The position numbers were made by a program, and so were the translations under genes. Below the pieces are notes generated by a model. It was given only the letters and a program-made list of their open reading frames with translations. It ran no database searches and was not told the DNA's origin. From Pseudomonas sp. MYb327 (GTDB lineage: Bacteria > Pseudomonadota > Gammaproteobacteria > Pseudomonadales > Pseudomonadaceae): a stretch of DNA of 64,000 nucleotides. The stretch's first letter is position 1. Every line of letters begins with the position of its first letter. Below are positions 37,944 through 47,184 of this stretch, piece by piece. The stretch spans positions 4,720,501-4,784,500 of the forward strand of contig NZ_CP159258.1 in the NCBI RefSeq assembly GCF_040438925.1. Reading direction: 5' to 3'.

Positions 37944-40266
37944 ACGCAGGCTGCCGCGGCTGTTCCTGATCCTGCTGCTGGCAATGCTCGCGCTCGCCGG
38001 TTGGCAATGGCGTGACGGCGCCCCGCTGTCGGCCAACCTGATGGAACTGGTGCCCGGCACCGCGCCGGACGCGCTGGAGTTGCGCGCCGAACAACGCATG
38101 CAAGAACCGTTGAACCGCGAAATGCTGGTGCTGGTCGGCCATACGAATCGTGAACAAGCCGTCGCCATGGCGCAAAAACTCGGCGATCAGTGGCAGGCCA
38201 GCGGCCTGTTCGAAAAGGTCCAGTGGAACCTGCAAGCCGATCTGCCGGCCCTGCGCACGCAACTGCTGCAAGGCCGATTGGCGATGCTTTCGGCGGACGA
38301 TCGCCAGCAGTTGATCGAACACCCCGGCGCTTTTATCCAGCAACGGGTGCAGGCGCTGTTCGATCCCTTTACCGGTTTCAGCCTGGTGCCTAGTCAGGAC
38401 GACTGGCTGGGCCTGACCGGGCGTATCCAGAACAGCCAGCCGCAACACGGTTCGGTGAAACTGGACATCGGCAGCGGCGCCCTGATTGCCGATGCCGACG
38501 GCAAGAGTTGGGTGCTGCTGCGCGCGCGAACCACCGGCAACGCCTTCGACATGAACCTGCCACTACAAGTGGCTGATTTGCTCCAGCACAGTCGCGAACA
38601 AGCGGCCGGCGCCGACGTGCAATTGCTCGCCGCCAGCGGTTTGCTGTACGCGGCCAACGGTCAACGACAAGCCACCCGTGAAATGACTTGGGTCGGCGGC
38701 GGCGCCACGGTCGGGATTCTGCTGCTGTTGCTGCTGGCCTTCCGCCGCTGGCGCGTGTTGCTGGCGTTCGTTCCGGTGCTGGTGGGCATGTTGTTCGGTG
38801 CAGTGGCTTGCGTGGCGTTGTTCGGCCACATGCACGTGATGACGCTGGTGCTCGGTTCGAGCCTGATCGGCGTCGCGGTCGATTACCCGCTGCATTACCT
38901 GTCCAAGAGCTGGAGCCTGAAACCCTGGCACAGCTGGCCGGCCCTGCGCCTGACGTTGCCGGGGCTGACCCTGAGCCTGATCACCAGTGCCATCGGCTAC
39001 CTCGCTCTGGCCTGGACACCGTTTCCGGCGCTGACCCAAATCGCGGTGTTCTCCGCTGCCGGTTTGCTCGGCGCTTATCTGTCCGCCGTGTGTCTGCTGC
39101 CGGCGTTGCTCAAGGGTGTGGATTTGCGCCCGACGCAGTGGCCATTGCGGGTTTCCGAGTTTTTGCTGGGACGTCGCGAAGCGCTGCTCAAACACCTGAG
39201 TACGCCGGTGTTGCTGGCGCTACTGATCGCGTTTTGCGTCGGCGGCTTGTTGCAACTCGAGGCTAAAAATGACATCCGTCAGTGGGTCGGCGCACCGCAA
39301 CAATTGACCGATGAAGCGCAAACCATCGCCCGTATTACCGGCTATCAACCCACCAGCCAGTTCTTTCTGGTGCAGGGCGCTGATCAACAACAATTGCTCG
39401 AACGCCTGAGCGCCTTGAGCGATCGCCTGGATCAACTGGTCAACCTGGACAAACTCCAGGGTTACTTGTCGCTCAATCAACTGGTCAGCCCGCCGAGCGA
39501 ACAGCAGCAAGCGCGTGAAGCGCTGAGCAAACTGCCACAGTTCTGGCAGCCGTTGCTCGATGTCGGCGTGCCCGTCGAGGCGCTGCAAGCCGAGTTGACG
39601 AAGTTGCAGGCGTTGCCCGCCGAGGACATCGACGCGGCGCTGGCCGGCCCCTTGTCCGAGCCTTATCGGGCGCTGTGGCTCGGGCCAACCGAGAATGGCG
39701 TAGCGGCAATGGTCAGCCTGCAAGGCCTGAACAACCCGTCCCTGCTGCGGGTTCAGGCCGAGGATTTGCAGGGCGTCGTGCTGGTGGATCGCTTGGGTGA
39801 GTTGAACGAGGTCTTCGCCGCCACTCAGATCAGCGCCGCCGAACTTAAACTCGCATCCTGTGCGCTGATTGTTTTGGTGTTGATCCTGCCGTTCGGTTTC
39901 GGTGGCGCGCTGCGCATTGTTTCCCTGCCGCTGCTGGCGGCGCTGTGCAGCCTCGCCAGCCTCGGTTGGCTGGGCCAGCCATTGACCCTGTTCAGCCTGT
40001 TCGGCCTGTTGCTGGTGACAGCGATCAGCGTCGACTACGCGATCCTCATGCGCGAGCAGGTCGGCGGCGCCGCCGTGAGCCTGCTGGGCACCTTGCTGGC
40101 GGCGTTGACCACCTGGCTGTCGTTCGGTCTGCTGGCGGTATCGAGCACGCCGGCGGTGAGCAATTTCGGTCTGTCGGTCAGCCTTGGCCTGATCTTCAGT
40201 TTCATGCTCGCGCCTTGGGCCGGCCGACATGTGCAGGCGGCCCACGTCGCGGAGCCAGCAGCATGA
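37927..40266 (+). CDS. MMPL/RND-family exporter (aryl polyene cluster)
   Basis: A 779-aa inner-membrane transporter with two repeats of a large periplasmic loop followed by about five membrane helices (near residues 250-400 and 640-770). Motifs include GVAVDYPLHYLSKSW in the first half and AISVDYAILMREQVGG in the second, the proton-relay type TM4/TM10 sequences of this family. It probably extracts the aryl polyene lipid from the inner membrane and passes it to the LolA-like carrier. It overlaps the LolA-like gene by 17 nt and the next gene by 4 nt (ATGA). Confidence 0.88.
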   Translation: MTLPSERRLPRLFLILLLAMLALAGWQWRDGAPLSANLMELVPGTAPDALELRAEQRMQEPLNREMLVLVGHTNREQAVAMAQKLGDQWQASGLFEKVQWNLQADLPALRTQLLQGRLAMLSADDRQQLIEHPGAFIQQRVQALFDPFTGFSLVPSQDDWLGLTGRIQNSQPQHGSVKLDIGSGALIADADGKSWVLLRARTTGNAFDMNLPLQVADLLQHSREQAAGADVQLLAASGLLYAANGQRQATREMTWVGGGATVGILLLLLLAFRRWRVLLAFVPVLVGMLFGAVACVALFGHMHVMTLVLGSSLIGVAVDYPLHYLSKSWSLKPWHSWPALRLTLPGLTLSLITSAIGYLALAWTPFPALTQIAVFSAAGLLGAYLSAVCLLPALLKGVDLRPTQWPLRVSEFLLGRREALLKHLSTPVLLALLIAFCVGGLLQLEAKNDIRQWVGAPQQLTDEAQTIARITGYQPTSQFFLVQGADQQQLLERLSALSDRLDQLVNLDKLQGYLSLNQLVSPPSEQQQAREALSKLPQFWQPLLDVGVPVEALQAELTKLQALPAEDIDAALAGPLSEPYRALWLGPTENGVAAMVSLQGLNNPSLLRVQAEDLQGVVLVDRLGELNEVFAATQISAAELKLASCALIVLVLILPFGFGGALRIVSLPLLAALCSLASLGWLGQPLTLFSLFGLLLVTAISVDYAILMREQVGGAAVSLLGTLLAALTTWLSFGLLAVSSTPAVSNFGLSVSLGLIFSFMLAPWAGRHVQAAHVAEPAA

Positions 40267-41423
40267 TGGTCGTGCTGTTTTGGGCGATGGCCCTGGCGCT
40301 GTTTGCCGTGGCGACCCGCATCGGGCGCCACCTTGGCTTGATCCCGATCGTCAGTCAGTTACTGTTCGCAACGGTCGGCCTTCCGCTGTTGATGTACTTC
40401 TGGATCGAACCCCATTGGCAATTGAGCGGCGCCGCGCTGGTGTCGCCGATCTGGCTGAAGAACCTCTACAGCCTGAGTTTCGCGCTGCTGCTCGGTTACA
40501 TCCTCAGCGACGTGATCGACCTGCAACTGGATCGCCAGAGCCTGAAAATCGCCCTGCCGAGTTTCTGCATCCCGTTTGCCTGTGGCATCGCCACGGCGAT
40601 CTGGCTGTTGCCGCCACAGCCGTGGATCAGCTCGCTGGCGGTCGGCCTGTTGTTCGCCATTACCGCGATTCCGGTGTTGTACCTGTACCTGCGACATATC
40701 GATTACCCGCCAGCCGCGACCCGGCGACTGGTGCAAACCGCGATCCTCATCGACCTGACGTGCTGGACCCTGTTCGCCATCGCCCAGGGCACCCTGCACC
40801 TGAGCAGTCTGCTGCTGCCCCTGGCCGGCGCCTGCCTGCCCGTGTTGCTGCGCTTGCTCGGCCTGCGTCAGGCATGGCTGTACAGCGCCTGCTTTTTCGC
40901 GCTGCTGGTGGTCGCCGAACATTACAAACTCAACGCGCTGATTTTCGGCATCGGTTTTTTGCTGCTCATGGCCGCACTGAAGGCGCCGCTGATACTGCCG
41001 TTTCCGGTGCGCTGGATGATTGCCCTGCAAACATACATAGCCATCCCGCTGATACTCACGTTCGGCATCGTGCAGATCAACGTGCACAGCGCCATGGACA
41101 GCCTCGGCTGGGTGCAACTGGCGGCGCTGCTGCTGTTGCCGATATCCAGCAAACTTTTGGGTAACTGGCTCGGCCTCGGCTGGGCCGGCGCCTCGTTCCA
41201 CGGCGCCAGCCGCTGGCGGGAAAGTGTGCTGCTGAACATTCGTGGCTTGAGCGAGATCGTCTTTCTCAACTTGCTGCTGCAACAACAGCTCATCAGCACG
41301 CCGCTGTACTTTGCACTGATGTTGATGGGCCTGATCGCCACACTGCTGCCGGCACTCGCCGGCATGCACCGGATTCCCTTGAAAGCTGCCGCCCCGGCAA
41401 GGAGCCCACATGCCAACCGTTGA
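40263..41423 (+). CDS. Cation/proton exchanger-like membrane protein (pigment cluster)
   Basis: A 386-aa polytopic protein with about 11 hydrophobic segments. It recalls CPA2-type sodium/proton exchangers: RIGRHLGLIPIVSQLL near the start, VGLLFAITAIPVLYLYL, and RESVLLNIRGLSEIVFLNLLLQQ near residue 320, where antiporters carry RG(x)3E. The first or last helices of a full-length antiporter are missing. The function in a pigment locus is unclear; it may couple the proton gradient to transport. It overlaps the exporter gene by 4 nt and the flavoprotein gene by 14 nt. Confidence 0.65.
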   Translation: MMVVLFWAMALALFAVATRIGRHLGLIPIVSQLLFATVGLPLLMYFWIEPHWQLSGAALVSPIWLKNLYSLSFALLLGYILSDVIDLQLDRQSLKIALPSFCIPFACGIATAIWLLPPQPWISSLAVGLLFAITAIPVLYLYLRHIDYPPAATRRLVQTAILIDLTCWTLFAIAQGTLHLSSLLLPLAGACLPVLLRLLGLRQAWLYSACFFALLVVAEHYKLNALIFGIGFLLLMAALKAPLILPFPVRWMIALQTYIAIPLILTFGIVQINVHSAMDSLGWVQLAALLLLPISSKLLGNWLGLGWAGASFHGASRWRESVLLNIRGLSEIVFLNLLLQQQLISTPLYFALMLMGLIATLLPALAGMHRIPLKAAAPARSPHANR

Positions 41424-42657
41424 AATCGAACGTCGTCAGATCGTGGTTATCGGCGCAGGTCCTTCCGGCGCCATTGCCGCTGCACTTCTCAAGCGCAAGG
41501 GCCACGACGTACTGGTGATCGAACGCCAGCATTTCCCCCGGTTTTCCATCGGTGAAAGCCTGTTGTCGCACTGCCTGGATTTCGTCGAAGAGGCGGGCAT
41601 GCTCGACACCGTCAACGCCGCCGGTTTCCAGCTGAAAACCGGTGCGGCGTTTGCCTGGGGTGAGCGTTACAGCACCTTCGATTTCGGTGACACGCTCACC
41701 CGCGGCAAACCGACGACATTCCAGGTACAACGGGCCGATTTCGACAAACTGCTGGCCGATCAGGCCGCGTTGCAAGGTGTGGAAATCCGTTACGGCGAGA
41801 CCATCTTCAGCGTAGATATCGATCAGTCCAGACCGCAACTCGGCGTACGTCGTGAGGATGGCAGCGAGTACCAAATCGAGGCCGGGTTCATGCTCGACGC
41901 CAGCGGCTACGGCCGTGTCCTGCCGCGCTTGCTCGACCTTGAGGCACCGTCGAATTTCCCGGTGCGCCAGGCCGTGTTCACCCACGTCGAAGATCACATC
42001 GACCACCCGAATTTCGACCGCACCAAAATTCTCATCACCACTCACCCGACAAAGCGTGATGTGTGGTTCTGGACCATCCCCTTCAGCAACGGGCGCTGCT
42101 CGGTCGGCGTGGTCGCCGCACAGGAACATTTCGACGGTCGCACCGACAATCTGGATGACTGCCTGCGCGGGTTCATCGATGAAACCCCGAGTCTGTCCGG
42201 TGTGCTGGGCAACGCCGTGTGGGACACCCCGGCGCGAACCATCGGCGGTTACTCGGCCAACGTCAAAACCCTGCACGGGCCGGGCTTTGCCTTGCTAGGC
42301 AATGCGGCGGAATTCCTCGACCCGGTGTTTTCCTCCGGCGTGACCATCGCCATGCGCTCGGCGAGCATGGCCGCCGCTGTCCTGCACCGCCAGTTGCAAG
42401 GCGAAACTGTCGACTGGCAGGGTGAATTCGCCGCACCGCTCAAGCGCGGGGTCGACACGTTCCGCTGCTACGTCGAAGGTTGGTACAACGGGACTTTCCA
42501 GGACGTGATTTACCATGAGGGCGGTTCACCGGAGATCCGCCGCATGATTAGCTCGATCCTCGCCGGGTACGCCTGGGACGAACGCAATCCGTTCGTCAGC
42601 GAAGCCAAGCGCCGTCTGAAAGTGATTTCCGAACTCTGCGCAAAGGATGGAACATGA
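41410..42657 (+). CDS. FAD-dependent oxidoreductase of the halogenase-like family
   Basis: A 415-aa flavoprotein. GAGPSG (residues 15-20) is the FAD-binding GxGxxG; FPRFSIGESLL and FQLKTGAAFAWG (Lys76) resemble flavin-dependent halogenases; and W219-F-W221-T-I-P224 is a complete WxWxIP motif, regarded as diagnostic of those halogenases. FLDPVFSSGV closes the FAD site. It could halogenate the aryl head group or act as a monooxygenase/dehydrogenase on it. Brominated and chlorinated aryl polyenes (xanthomonadins, some flexirubins) are known. Its stop overlaps the lipoprotein gene by 4 nt. Confidence 0.8.
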   Translation: MPTVEIERRQIVVIGAGPSGAIAAALLKRKGHDVLVIERQHFPRFSIGESLLSHCLDFVEEAGMLDTVNAAGFQLKTGAAFAWGERYSTFDFGDTLTRGKPTTFQVQRADFDKLLADQAALQGVEIRYGETIFSVDIDQSRPQLGVRREDGSEYQIEAGFMLDASGYGRVLPRLLDLEAPSNFPVRQAVFTHVEDHIDHPNFDRTKILITTHPTKRDVWFWTIPFSNGRCSVGVVAAQEHFDGRTDNLDDCLRGFIDETPSLSGVLGNAVWDTPARTIGGYSANVKTLHGPGFALLGNAAEFLDPVFSSGVTIAMRSASMAAAVLHRQLQGETVDWQGEFAAPLKRGVDTFRCYVEGWYNGTFQDVIYHEGGSPEIRRMISSILAGYAWDERNPFVSEAKRRLKVISELCAKDGT

Positions 42658-43157
42658 GCCACTTGAGCAACACCTGCGCTCGTTTCCTGCTGCTGGGTTG
42701 CCTCCTGCTGCTGAGCGCCTGCGCCAGCCAGGCGCCGCTGCCCGAGCAAACGCCGAGTCTGCCGTTGCCGATGCAATTGCACATCCAGCGCCTGCAAGCG
42801 GAACAACGTCAGGATTGGGTGCTGGTGATCCAGCGTGAAGGCCCGGCCATTCGCTGGTCGATGATGGACCTGCTGGGCATTCCCCAGGCACGCCAGAAAC
42901 TGGCCGACGGATCGTGGCACGCCGATGGCTTGCTGCCGCCCAATCCCGAAGCCCGGGAGTTGTTCGCAGCGCTGCTGTTTGCCCTGACCCCGAAAGATGA
43001 GTTGCAGGGCAACTACCCCACTGCTTGGCAACATGGGGCACAACGCTCCCTGCCCGAGCGTTGGGACGTCCGTTATTCCCAACCGATGAGCTTTGAATTG
43101 AACCTGCCCAAAGGCCCGAAATATCTCGTCACGCCCTTGAGTGGTGACGCGCCATGA
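42654..43157 (+). CDS. DUF3261 lipoprotein (ApeN-like)
   Basis: A 167-aa lipoprotein with a clear lipobox at residues 19-22 of the leader (LLSAC). The mature part matches the DUF3261 proteins that accompany aryl polyene loci. It probably acts at the outer membrane in receiving or presenting the pigment, analogous to LolB next to the LolA-like carrier; that role is inference. The stop overlaps the ketosynthase start by 4 nt. Confidence 0.83.
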   Translation: MSHLSNTCARFLLLGCLLLLSACASQAPLPEQTPSLPLPMQLHIQRLQAEQRQDWVLVIQREGPAIRWSMMDLLGIPQARQKLADGSWHADGLLPPNPEARELFAALLFALTPKDELQGNYPTAWQHGAQRSLPERWDVRYSQPMSFELNLPKGPKYLVTPLSGDAP

Positions 43158-44350
43158 CGGCCTATCTGAATGCCCTCGGGGTGATTTGCGCTCTCGGTCG
43201 CGACAAGGACGAAGTCGCCCGCAACCTGTTTGCCGGCGATTGCTCGGGCATGCGCAGCGAAGCGGGCTGGGTGCCGGAGCGGTCGTTGCCGGTGGGTGCG
43301 GTCCGTGGCGAACTGACGGCGATTCCCGCTGAGCTGTCCCGGCAACACACACGCAACAATCAACTGCTGCTCGAAGCAGCGCTGCAAATTCGCCAGGACG
43401 TCGATCAAGCGATCCAGACCTACGGTCGCGACCGCATCGGTGTCGTGCTGGGCACCAGCACTTCGGGCATCGACGAAGCCAGCCAGGGCCTGGCCCACTA
43501 CATTCGCGAGCAGCACTTCCCGCCGCAATACGACTATCAGCAACAGGAGCTCGGCGCTCCGGCGAACTTTCTCGCCGACTGGCTGCAATTGAGCGGGCCG
43601 GCCTATGTAATTTCCACGGCCTGCACCTCCAGCGCCCGCGCGCTGATGAGTGCCCAGCGCTTGCTGGACCTGGGTGTTTGCGACGCGGTGCTGTGCGGCG
43701 GTGTCGATAGCTTGTGCAAATTGACTCTCAACGGTTTCTCGGCGCTGGAAGCGGTGTCCGAACAGCGCTGCAATCCGTTTTCGGTCAACCGTAACGGCAT
43801 CAACATCGGCGAAGCGGCGGCTTTGTTCCTGATGACCCGACGTGCAGGCGATAACCCGTCGATTGCCTTGCTCGGCAGCGGCGCCAGCTCCGATGCGCAC
43901 CACATTTCAGCCCCGGAACCCAGCGGCCGAGGCGCCCTGCAAGCCATGCGCAAGGCAATGGCCCGGGCGAACCTGCAACCGCAACAAATCGCCTACCTGA
44001 ACCTGCACGGCACTGCGACGCAACACAACGACGCCATGGAAAGCCAGGCCGTAGCGACGCTTTTCCCGGCCGGCGTACTCTGCTCGTCGACCAAACCCAT
44101 GACCGGTCACACCCTCGGCGCGGCCGGCGCGCTGGAAGCGGCGTTCTGCTGGCTGAGCCTGAACACGGGCAATCGCGAGCACGCCCTGCCGCCCCACGTG
44201 TGGGATGGCCAACCGGATCCCGATCTTCCGGCCCTGAAATGGGTGACCCCGACTGATCGCCTGGCGTCCACTGGTCCCCGCTACTTGATGAGCAATTCCT
44301 TTGCCTTCGGTGGCAACAACGTCAGCCTGATTATCGGAGACGCCCCATGA
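43154..44350 (+). CDS. apeO: Beta-ketoacyl-ACP synthase ApeO
   Basis: A 398-aa condensing enzyme with the full catalytic triad: Cys157 in STACTSS, His285 in NLHGTATQHND and His319 in MTGHTLGAAGALEA. In the characterised Xenorhabdus system ApeO pairs with the chain-length factor ApeC to extend the polyene with malonyl-ACP. Here the chain-length factor is encoded 14 kb upstream at the start of the same operon. It overlaps both neighbours by 4 nt. Confidence 0.92.
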   Translation: MTAYLNALGVICALGRDKDEVARNLFAGDCSGMRSEAGWVPERSLPVGAVRGELTAIPAELSRQHTRNNQLLLEAALQIRQDVDQAIQTYGRDRIGVVLGTSTSGIDEASQGLAHYIREQHFPPQYDYQQQELGAPANFLADWLQLSGPAYVISTACTSSARALMSAQRLLDLGVCDAVLCGGVDSLCKLTLNGFSALEAVSEQRCNPFSVNRNGINIGEAAALFLMTRRAGDNPSIALLGSGASSDAHHISAPEPSGRGALQAMRKAMARANLQPQQIAYLNLHGTATQHNDAMESQAVATLFPAGVLCSSTKPMTGHTLGAAGALEAAFCWLSLNTGNREHALPPHVWDGQPDPDLPALKWVTPTDRLASTGPRYLMSNSFAFGGNNVSLIIGDAP

Positions 44351-44805
44351 TTGACTGGCCGCTCGCCGAACTGCTGCCCCACGCTGGCGATATGATCCTT
44401 ATCGACCAGATCCTCGCGTTCGATGAAGAACAGATTCACACCCGCCTCACCGTCAAGCCCGATGGCCTGTTCAACCTTCCGGACGGCAGCCTGCCGGCCT
44501 GGGTCGGTATCGAACTGATGGCGCAGAGCGTGGCCGCGTACGCCGGTTGCCATGCGCGCCAGCGTGGCGATGCCGTGGCACTTGGCTTCCTGCTCGGCAG
44601 CCGTAAATTCGAATGCAATGTCGAAAGCTTTCCGGCCGGCACCGAGCTGACCATCCACGGCATTCGCTCGCTGGAAGACGACAACGGCATGGGCGTATTC
44701 GAATGCCACATCAATGCGCCCGGTATTCACGCCACCGCCCGGTTGAACGTGTATCGCCCGCCCCAGCCCACTCAATATCTCCATGAACCCGAAGGAGTCC
44801 AGTAA
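44347..44805 (+). CDS. apeP: 3-hydroxyacyl-ACP dehydratase, hotdog family, ApeP
   Basis: A 152-aa hotdog protein (LLPHAGDMILIDQIL near the N-terminus; WVGIELMAQSVAAYAGCHAR, the central helix with the conserved Glu). In aryl polyene systems this dehydratase works with ApeI and the ketoreductase to create the conjugated double bonds. It is translationally coupled to apeO (ATGA) and its stop shares a base with the apeQ start (TAATG). Confidence 0.9.
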   Translation: MIDWPLAELLPHAGDMILIDQILAFDEEQIHTRLTVKPDGLFNLPDGSLPAWVGIELMAQSVAAYAGCHARQRGDAVALGFLLGSRKFECNVESFPAGTELTIHGIRSLEDDNGMGVFECHINAPGIHATARLNVYRPPQPTQYLHEPEGVQ

Positions 44806-45533
44806 TGACTGAATCCGTACTGGTCACCGGTTCCAGCCGTGGTATTGGCCGCGCCATCGCCCTGCGCCTGGCCCAGGCCGGGCATGACATCGTGTTGCAT
44901 TGCCGCAGCGGCCTGGCCGATGCGCAGGCAGTGCAGGCCGAAGTCGAAGCCTTGGGACGCAACGCGCGCATCCTGCAATTCGATGTATCCGACCGCGCCA
45001 GTTGCAAAGCCATTCTCGAAGCCGACGTGGAAACCCACGGTGCCTATTACGGCGTGGTGCTCAACGCCGGTCTGACGCGTGACGGTGCTTTTCCGGCGCT
45101 GAGCGAGGATGATTGGGATGTGGTGATGCGCACTAACCTCGACGGGTTCTACAACGTGCTGCACCCGGTGATGATGCCGATGATTCGTCGTCGCGCCGCC
45201 GGACGGATTGTCTGCATCACCTCGGTGTCCGGGTTGATCGGCAACCGTGGCCAGGTCAACTACAGTGCCTCGAAGGCCGGGTTGATCGGAGCGGCGAAGT
45301 CGTTGGCGATCGAACTGGGCAAGCGCAAAATCACCGTCAACTGTGTCGCACCCGGCCTGATCGACACCGCCATGCTCGACGAGAATGTACCGGTGGAAGA
45401 ATTGATGAAAATGATCCCCGCACAACGCATGGGCACCCCGGAAGAGGTGGCCGGCGCGGTGAATTTCCTGATGTCGGCGGAAGCGTCGTACATCACCCGG
45501 CAGGTTCTGGCCGTCAATGGAGGCCTGTGCTGA
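44805..45533 (+). CDS. apeQ: 3-oxoacyl-ACP reductase ApeQ (FabG-like)
   Basis: A 242-aa short-chain dehydrogenase. TGSSRGIGRAIAL binds NADPH, NAG (88-90) stabilises the central sheet, and Ser140, Tyr153 and Lys157 (YSASK) form the catalytic set. It reduces beta-ketoacyl-ACP intermediates in each polyene extension cycle. AAGGAG precedes the ATG. The stop overlaps the next start (TGATG). Confidence 0.94.
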   Translation: MTESVLVTGSSRGIGRAIALRLAQAGHDIVLHCRSGLADAQAVQAEVEALGRNARILQFDVSDRASCKAILEADVETHGAYYGVVLNAGLTRDGAFPALSEDDWDVVMRTNLDGFYNVLHPVMMPMIRRRAAGRIVCITSVSGLIGNRGQVNYSASKAGLIGAAKSLAIELGKRKITVNCVAPGLIDTAMLDENVPVEELMKMIPAQRMGTPEEVAGAVNFLMSAEASYITRQVLAVNGGLC

Positions 45534-46759
45534 TGAAACGCGTGGTCGTCACCGGCATGGCCGGCATCACTTCACTGGGCAGCGATTGGGACACCATCGC
45601 CGGCCATTTCGCGGACAACCGCAGCGGCATTCGCCGGATGGACGAGTGGGATCGCTTCACCGAACTCAACACCCGCCTGGCCGGACCCATTGATGACTTC
45701 AAGGTGCCAAGCCACTGGACCCGCAAGCAACTGCGCAGCATGGGCCGGGTTTCGCGGCTTGCCGTGGGCGCGGCGGAGATGGCGTTGGCGGACGCCGGGT
45801 TGCTCGGCGATGAATCGATCAAGGACGGCCGCATGGGCGTCGCCTGCGGTTCGTCCACCGGCAGCACCGACGAGATCAAGGCGTTCGGCAACATGCTGCT
45901 CAACTCGGTGGCCGAGGGCCTGAACGCCAACTCCTACGTGCGCATGATGCCGCACACCACGGCGGCCAACATCAGCATCTTCTTCGGCCTCACCGGCCGC
46001 CTGATCCCGACCTCCAGCGCCTGCACCAGCGGCAGCCAGGGCATCGGCTATGCCTACGAGGCCATCAAGTTCGGTCGCCTGCCACTGATGCTCGCCGGCG
46101 GTGCCGAGGAGCTGTGCCCGACCGAAGCCATGGTCTTCGACGCGCTCTACGCCACCAGCCTGAAAAACGACGCCCCGCAGACTTCACCACGTCCTTACGA
46201 CAGCGCCCGCGATGGCCTCGTAATCGGCGAAGGTGGCGGCATGCTGGTGCTCGAAGAACTGGAACACGCCCTCGCTCGCGGTGCGCACATCCACGCCGAG
46301 ATCGTCGGTTTCGGCAGCAATGCCGATGGCCAGCACACCACCCGCCCGGAGCAAGTCACCATGCGCCGGGCCATGGAACTGGCCCTTGAAGATGCCGGTC
46401 TCCAGCCGTCGGACATCGGCTACGTCAACGGCCACGGCACCGCGACCGAACAGGGCGACATCGCCGAAACCATGGCCACCAGCAGCCTGTTCGGCGAGCA
46501 CATGCCCATCAGCTCGCAAAAGAGCTTCCTCGGCCATACCCTCGGCGCCTGTGGCGCACTGGAATCCTGGTTCAGCATCGAAATGATGAACCGCGACCTC
46601 TACGCCCACACCCTCAACCTCGACGACATCGACCCCCACTGCGGCAAACTGGATTACCTGCGCGGCGAGTTCCGGCAGATGAGCAACCAGTACGTGATGA
46701 ACAATAATTTCGCGTTTGGCGGGGTGAATACTTCGTTGATTTTCAAGCGCTGGTCTTAG
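45533..46759 (+). CDS. apeR: Beta-ketoacyl-ACP synthase ApeR
   Basis: A 408-aa FabF-type ketosynthase with Cys164 (SSACTSGSQG), His301 (NGHGTATEQGD) and His335 (SFLGHTLGACG). In related loci ApeR is the second ketosynthase, proposed for first or final elongation steps. The ATG at 45533 is preceded by GGAGG (45518-45522); a GTG at 45527 is less likely. It is the last gene of the pigment operon, followed by a REP doublet. Confidence 0.93.
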   Translation: MKRVVVTGMAGITSLGSDWDTIAGHFADNRSGIRRMDEWDRFTELNTRLAGPIDDFKVPSHWTRKQLRSMGRVSRLAVGAAEMALADAGLLGDESIKDGRMGVACGSSTGSTDEIKAFGNMLLNSVAEGLNANSYVRMMPHTTAANISIFFGLTGRLIPTSSACTSGSQGIGYAYEAIKFGRLPLMLAGGAEELCPTEAMVFDALYATSLKNDAPQTSPRPYDSARDGLVIGEGGGMLVLEELEHALARGAHIHAEIVGFGSNADGQHTTRPEQVTMRRAMELALEDAGLQPSDIGYVNGHGTATEQGDIAETMATSSLFGEHMPISSQKSFLGHTLGACGALESWFSIEMMNRDLYAHTLNLDDIDPHCGKLDYLRGEFRQMSNQYVMNNNFAFGGVNTSLIFKRWS

Positions 46760-46782
46760 AACGACGATCTGCAATGAACAAC

Positions 46783-46875
46783 TGTGGCGAGGGAGCTTGC
46801 TCTCGCTGGGGCGCGAAGCGGCCCCAAAAAAAGGACTGCTGTGCAGTCCAACGGGAGCAAGCTCCCTCGCCACAG
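46783..46875. repeat. REP doublet (TGTGGCGAGGGAGC family)
   Basis: Two inverted copies of TGTGGCGAGGGAGCTTGCTC with a GCGAAGCGGCCCC spacer, between the convergent pigment operon and the bacteriocin immunity gene. It probably acts as an mRNA 3' end structure for both. Confidence 0.87.
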
Positions 46876-46919
46876 GTTTCTTGTCGCTTGATCTATCGCT
46901 TAACTGAACAGCGATGCGA

Positions 46920-47180
46920 TCAGAAACGCGGTTTAAAGCCTGGTAGACCGTTGGCTTCGCGCCATTTCCTCACTGTTTCGGTGATGCCTTCGTTTGAATT
47001 GTCCGCACCGTCTTCAGGGTAATAAATTAGGTCACTGCCATCAGGGTGTCCCGTAAGCTGCCTGAATTGCTCCAGAAGTTTGCCAAGAACTTCATCTGAC
47101 GCACTTTCGTTTGCCGCACGTATTTCCTGCATGAAGCGGACAAACTCAGCTTCGGTGTAATCAGAGATACTTTTATTCAT
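46920..47180 (-). CDS. Bacteriocin immunity protein (colicin/pyocin DNase type)
   Basis: An 86-aa acidic four-helix protein of the Im2/Im9 family: MNKSISDYTEAEFVRFMQEI, then FRQLTGHPDGSDLIYYPEDG, the conserved specificity/anchor helix with the two tyrosines that contact the DNase, and GITETVRKWREANGLPGFK at the end. It binds and blocks the DNase encoded directly upstream, whose stop codon is 4 bp away. Confidence 0.95.
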   Translation of the reverse strand: MNKSISDYTEAEFVRFMQEIRAANESASDEVLGKLLEQFRQLTGHPDGSDLIYYPEDGADNSNEGITETVRKWREANGLPGFKPRF

Positions 47181-47184
47181 AAAT

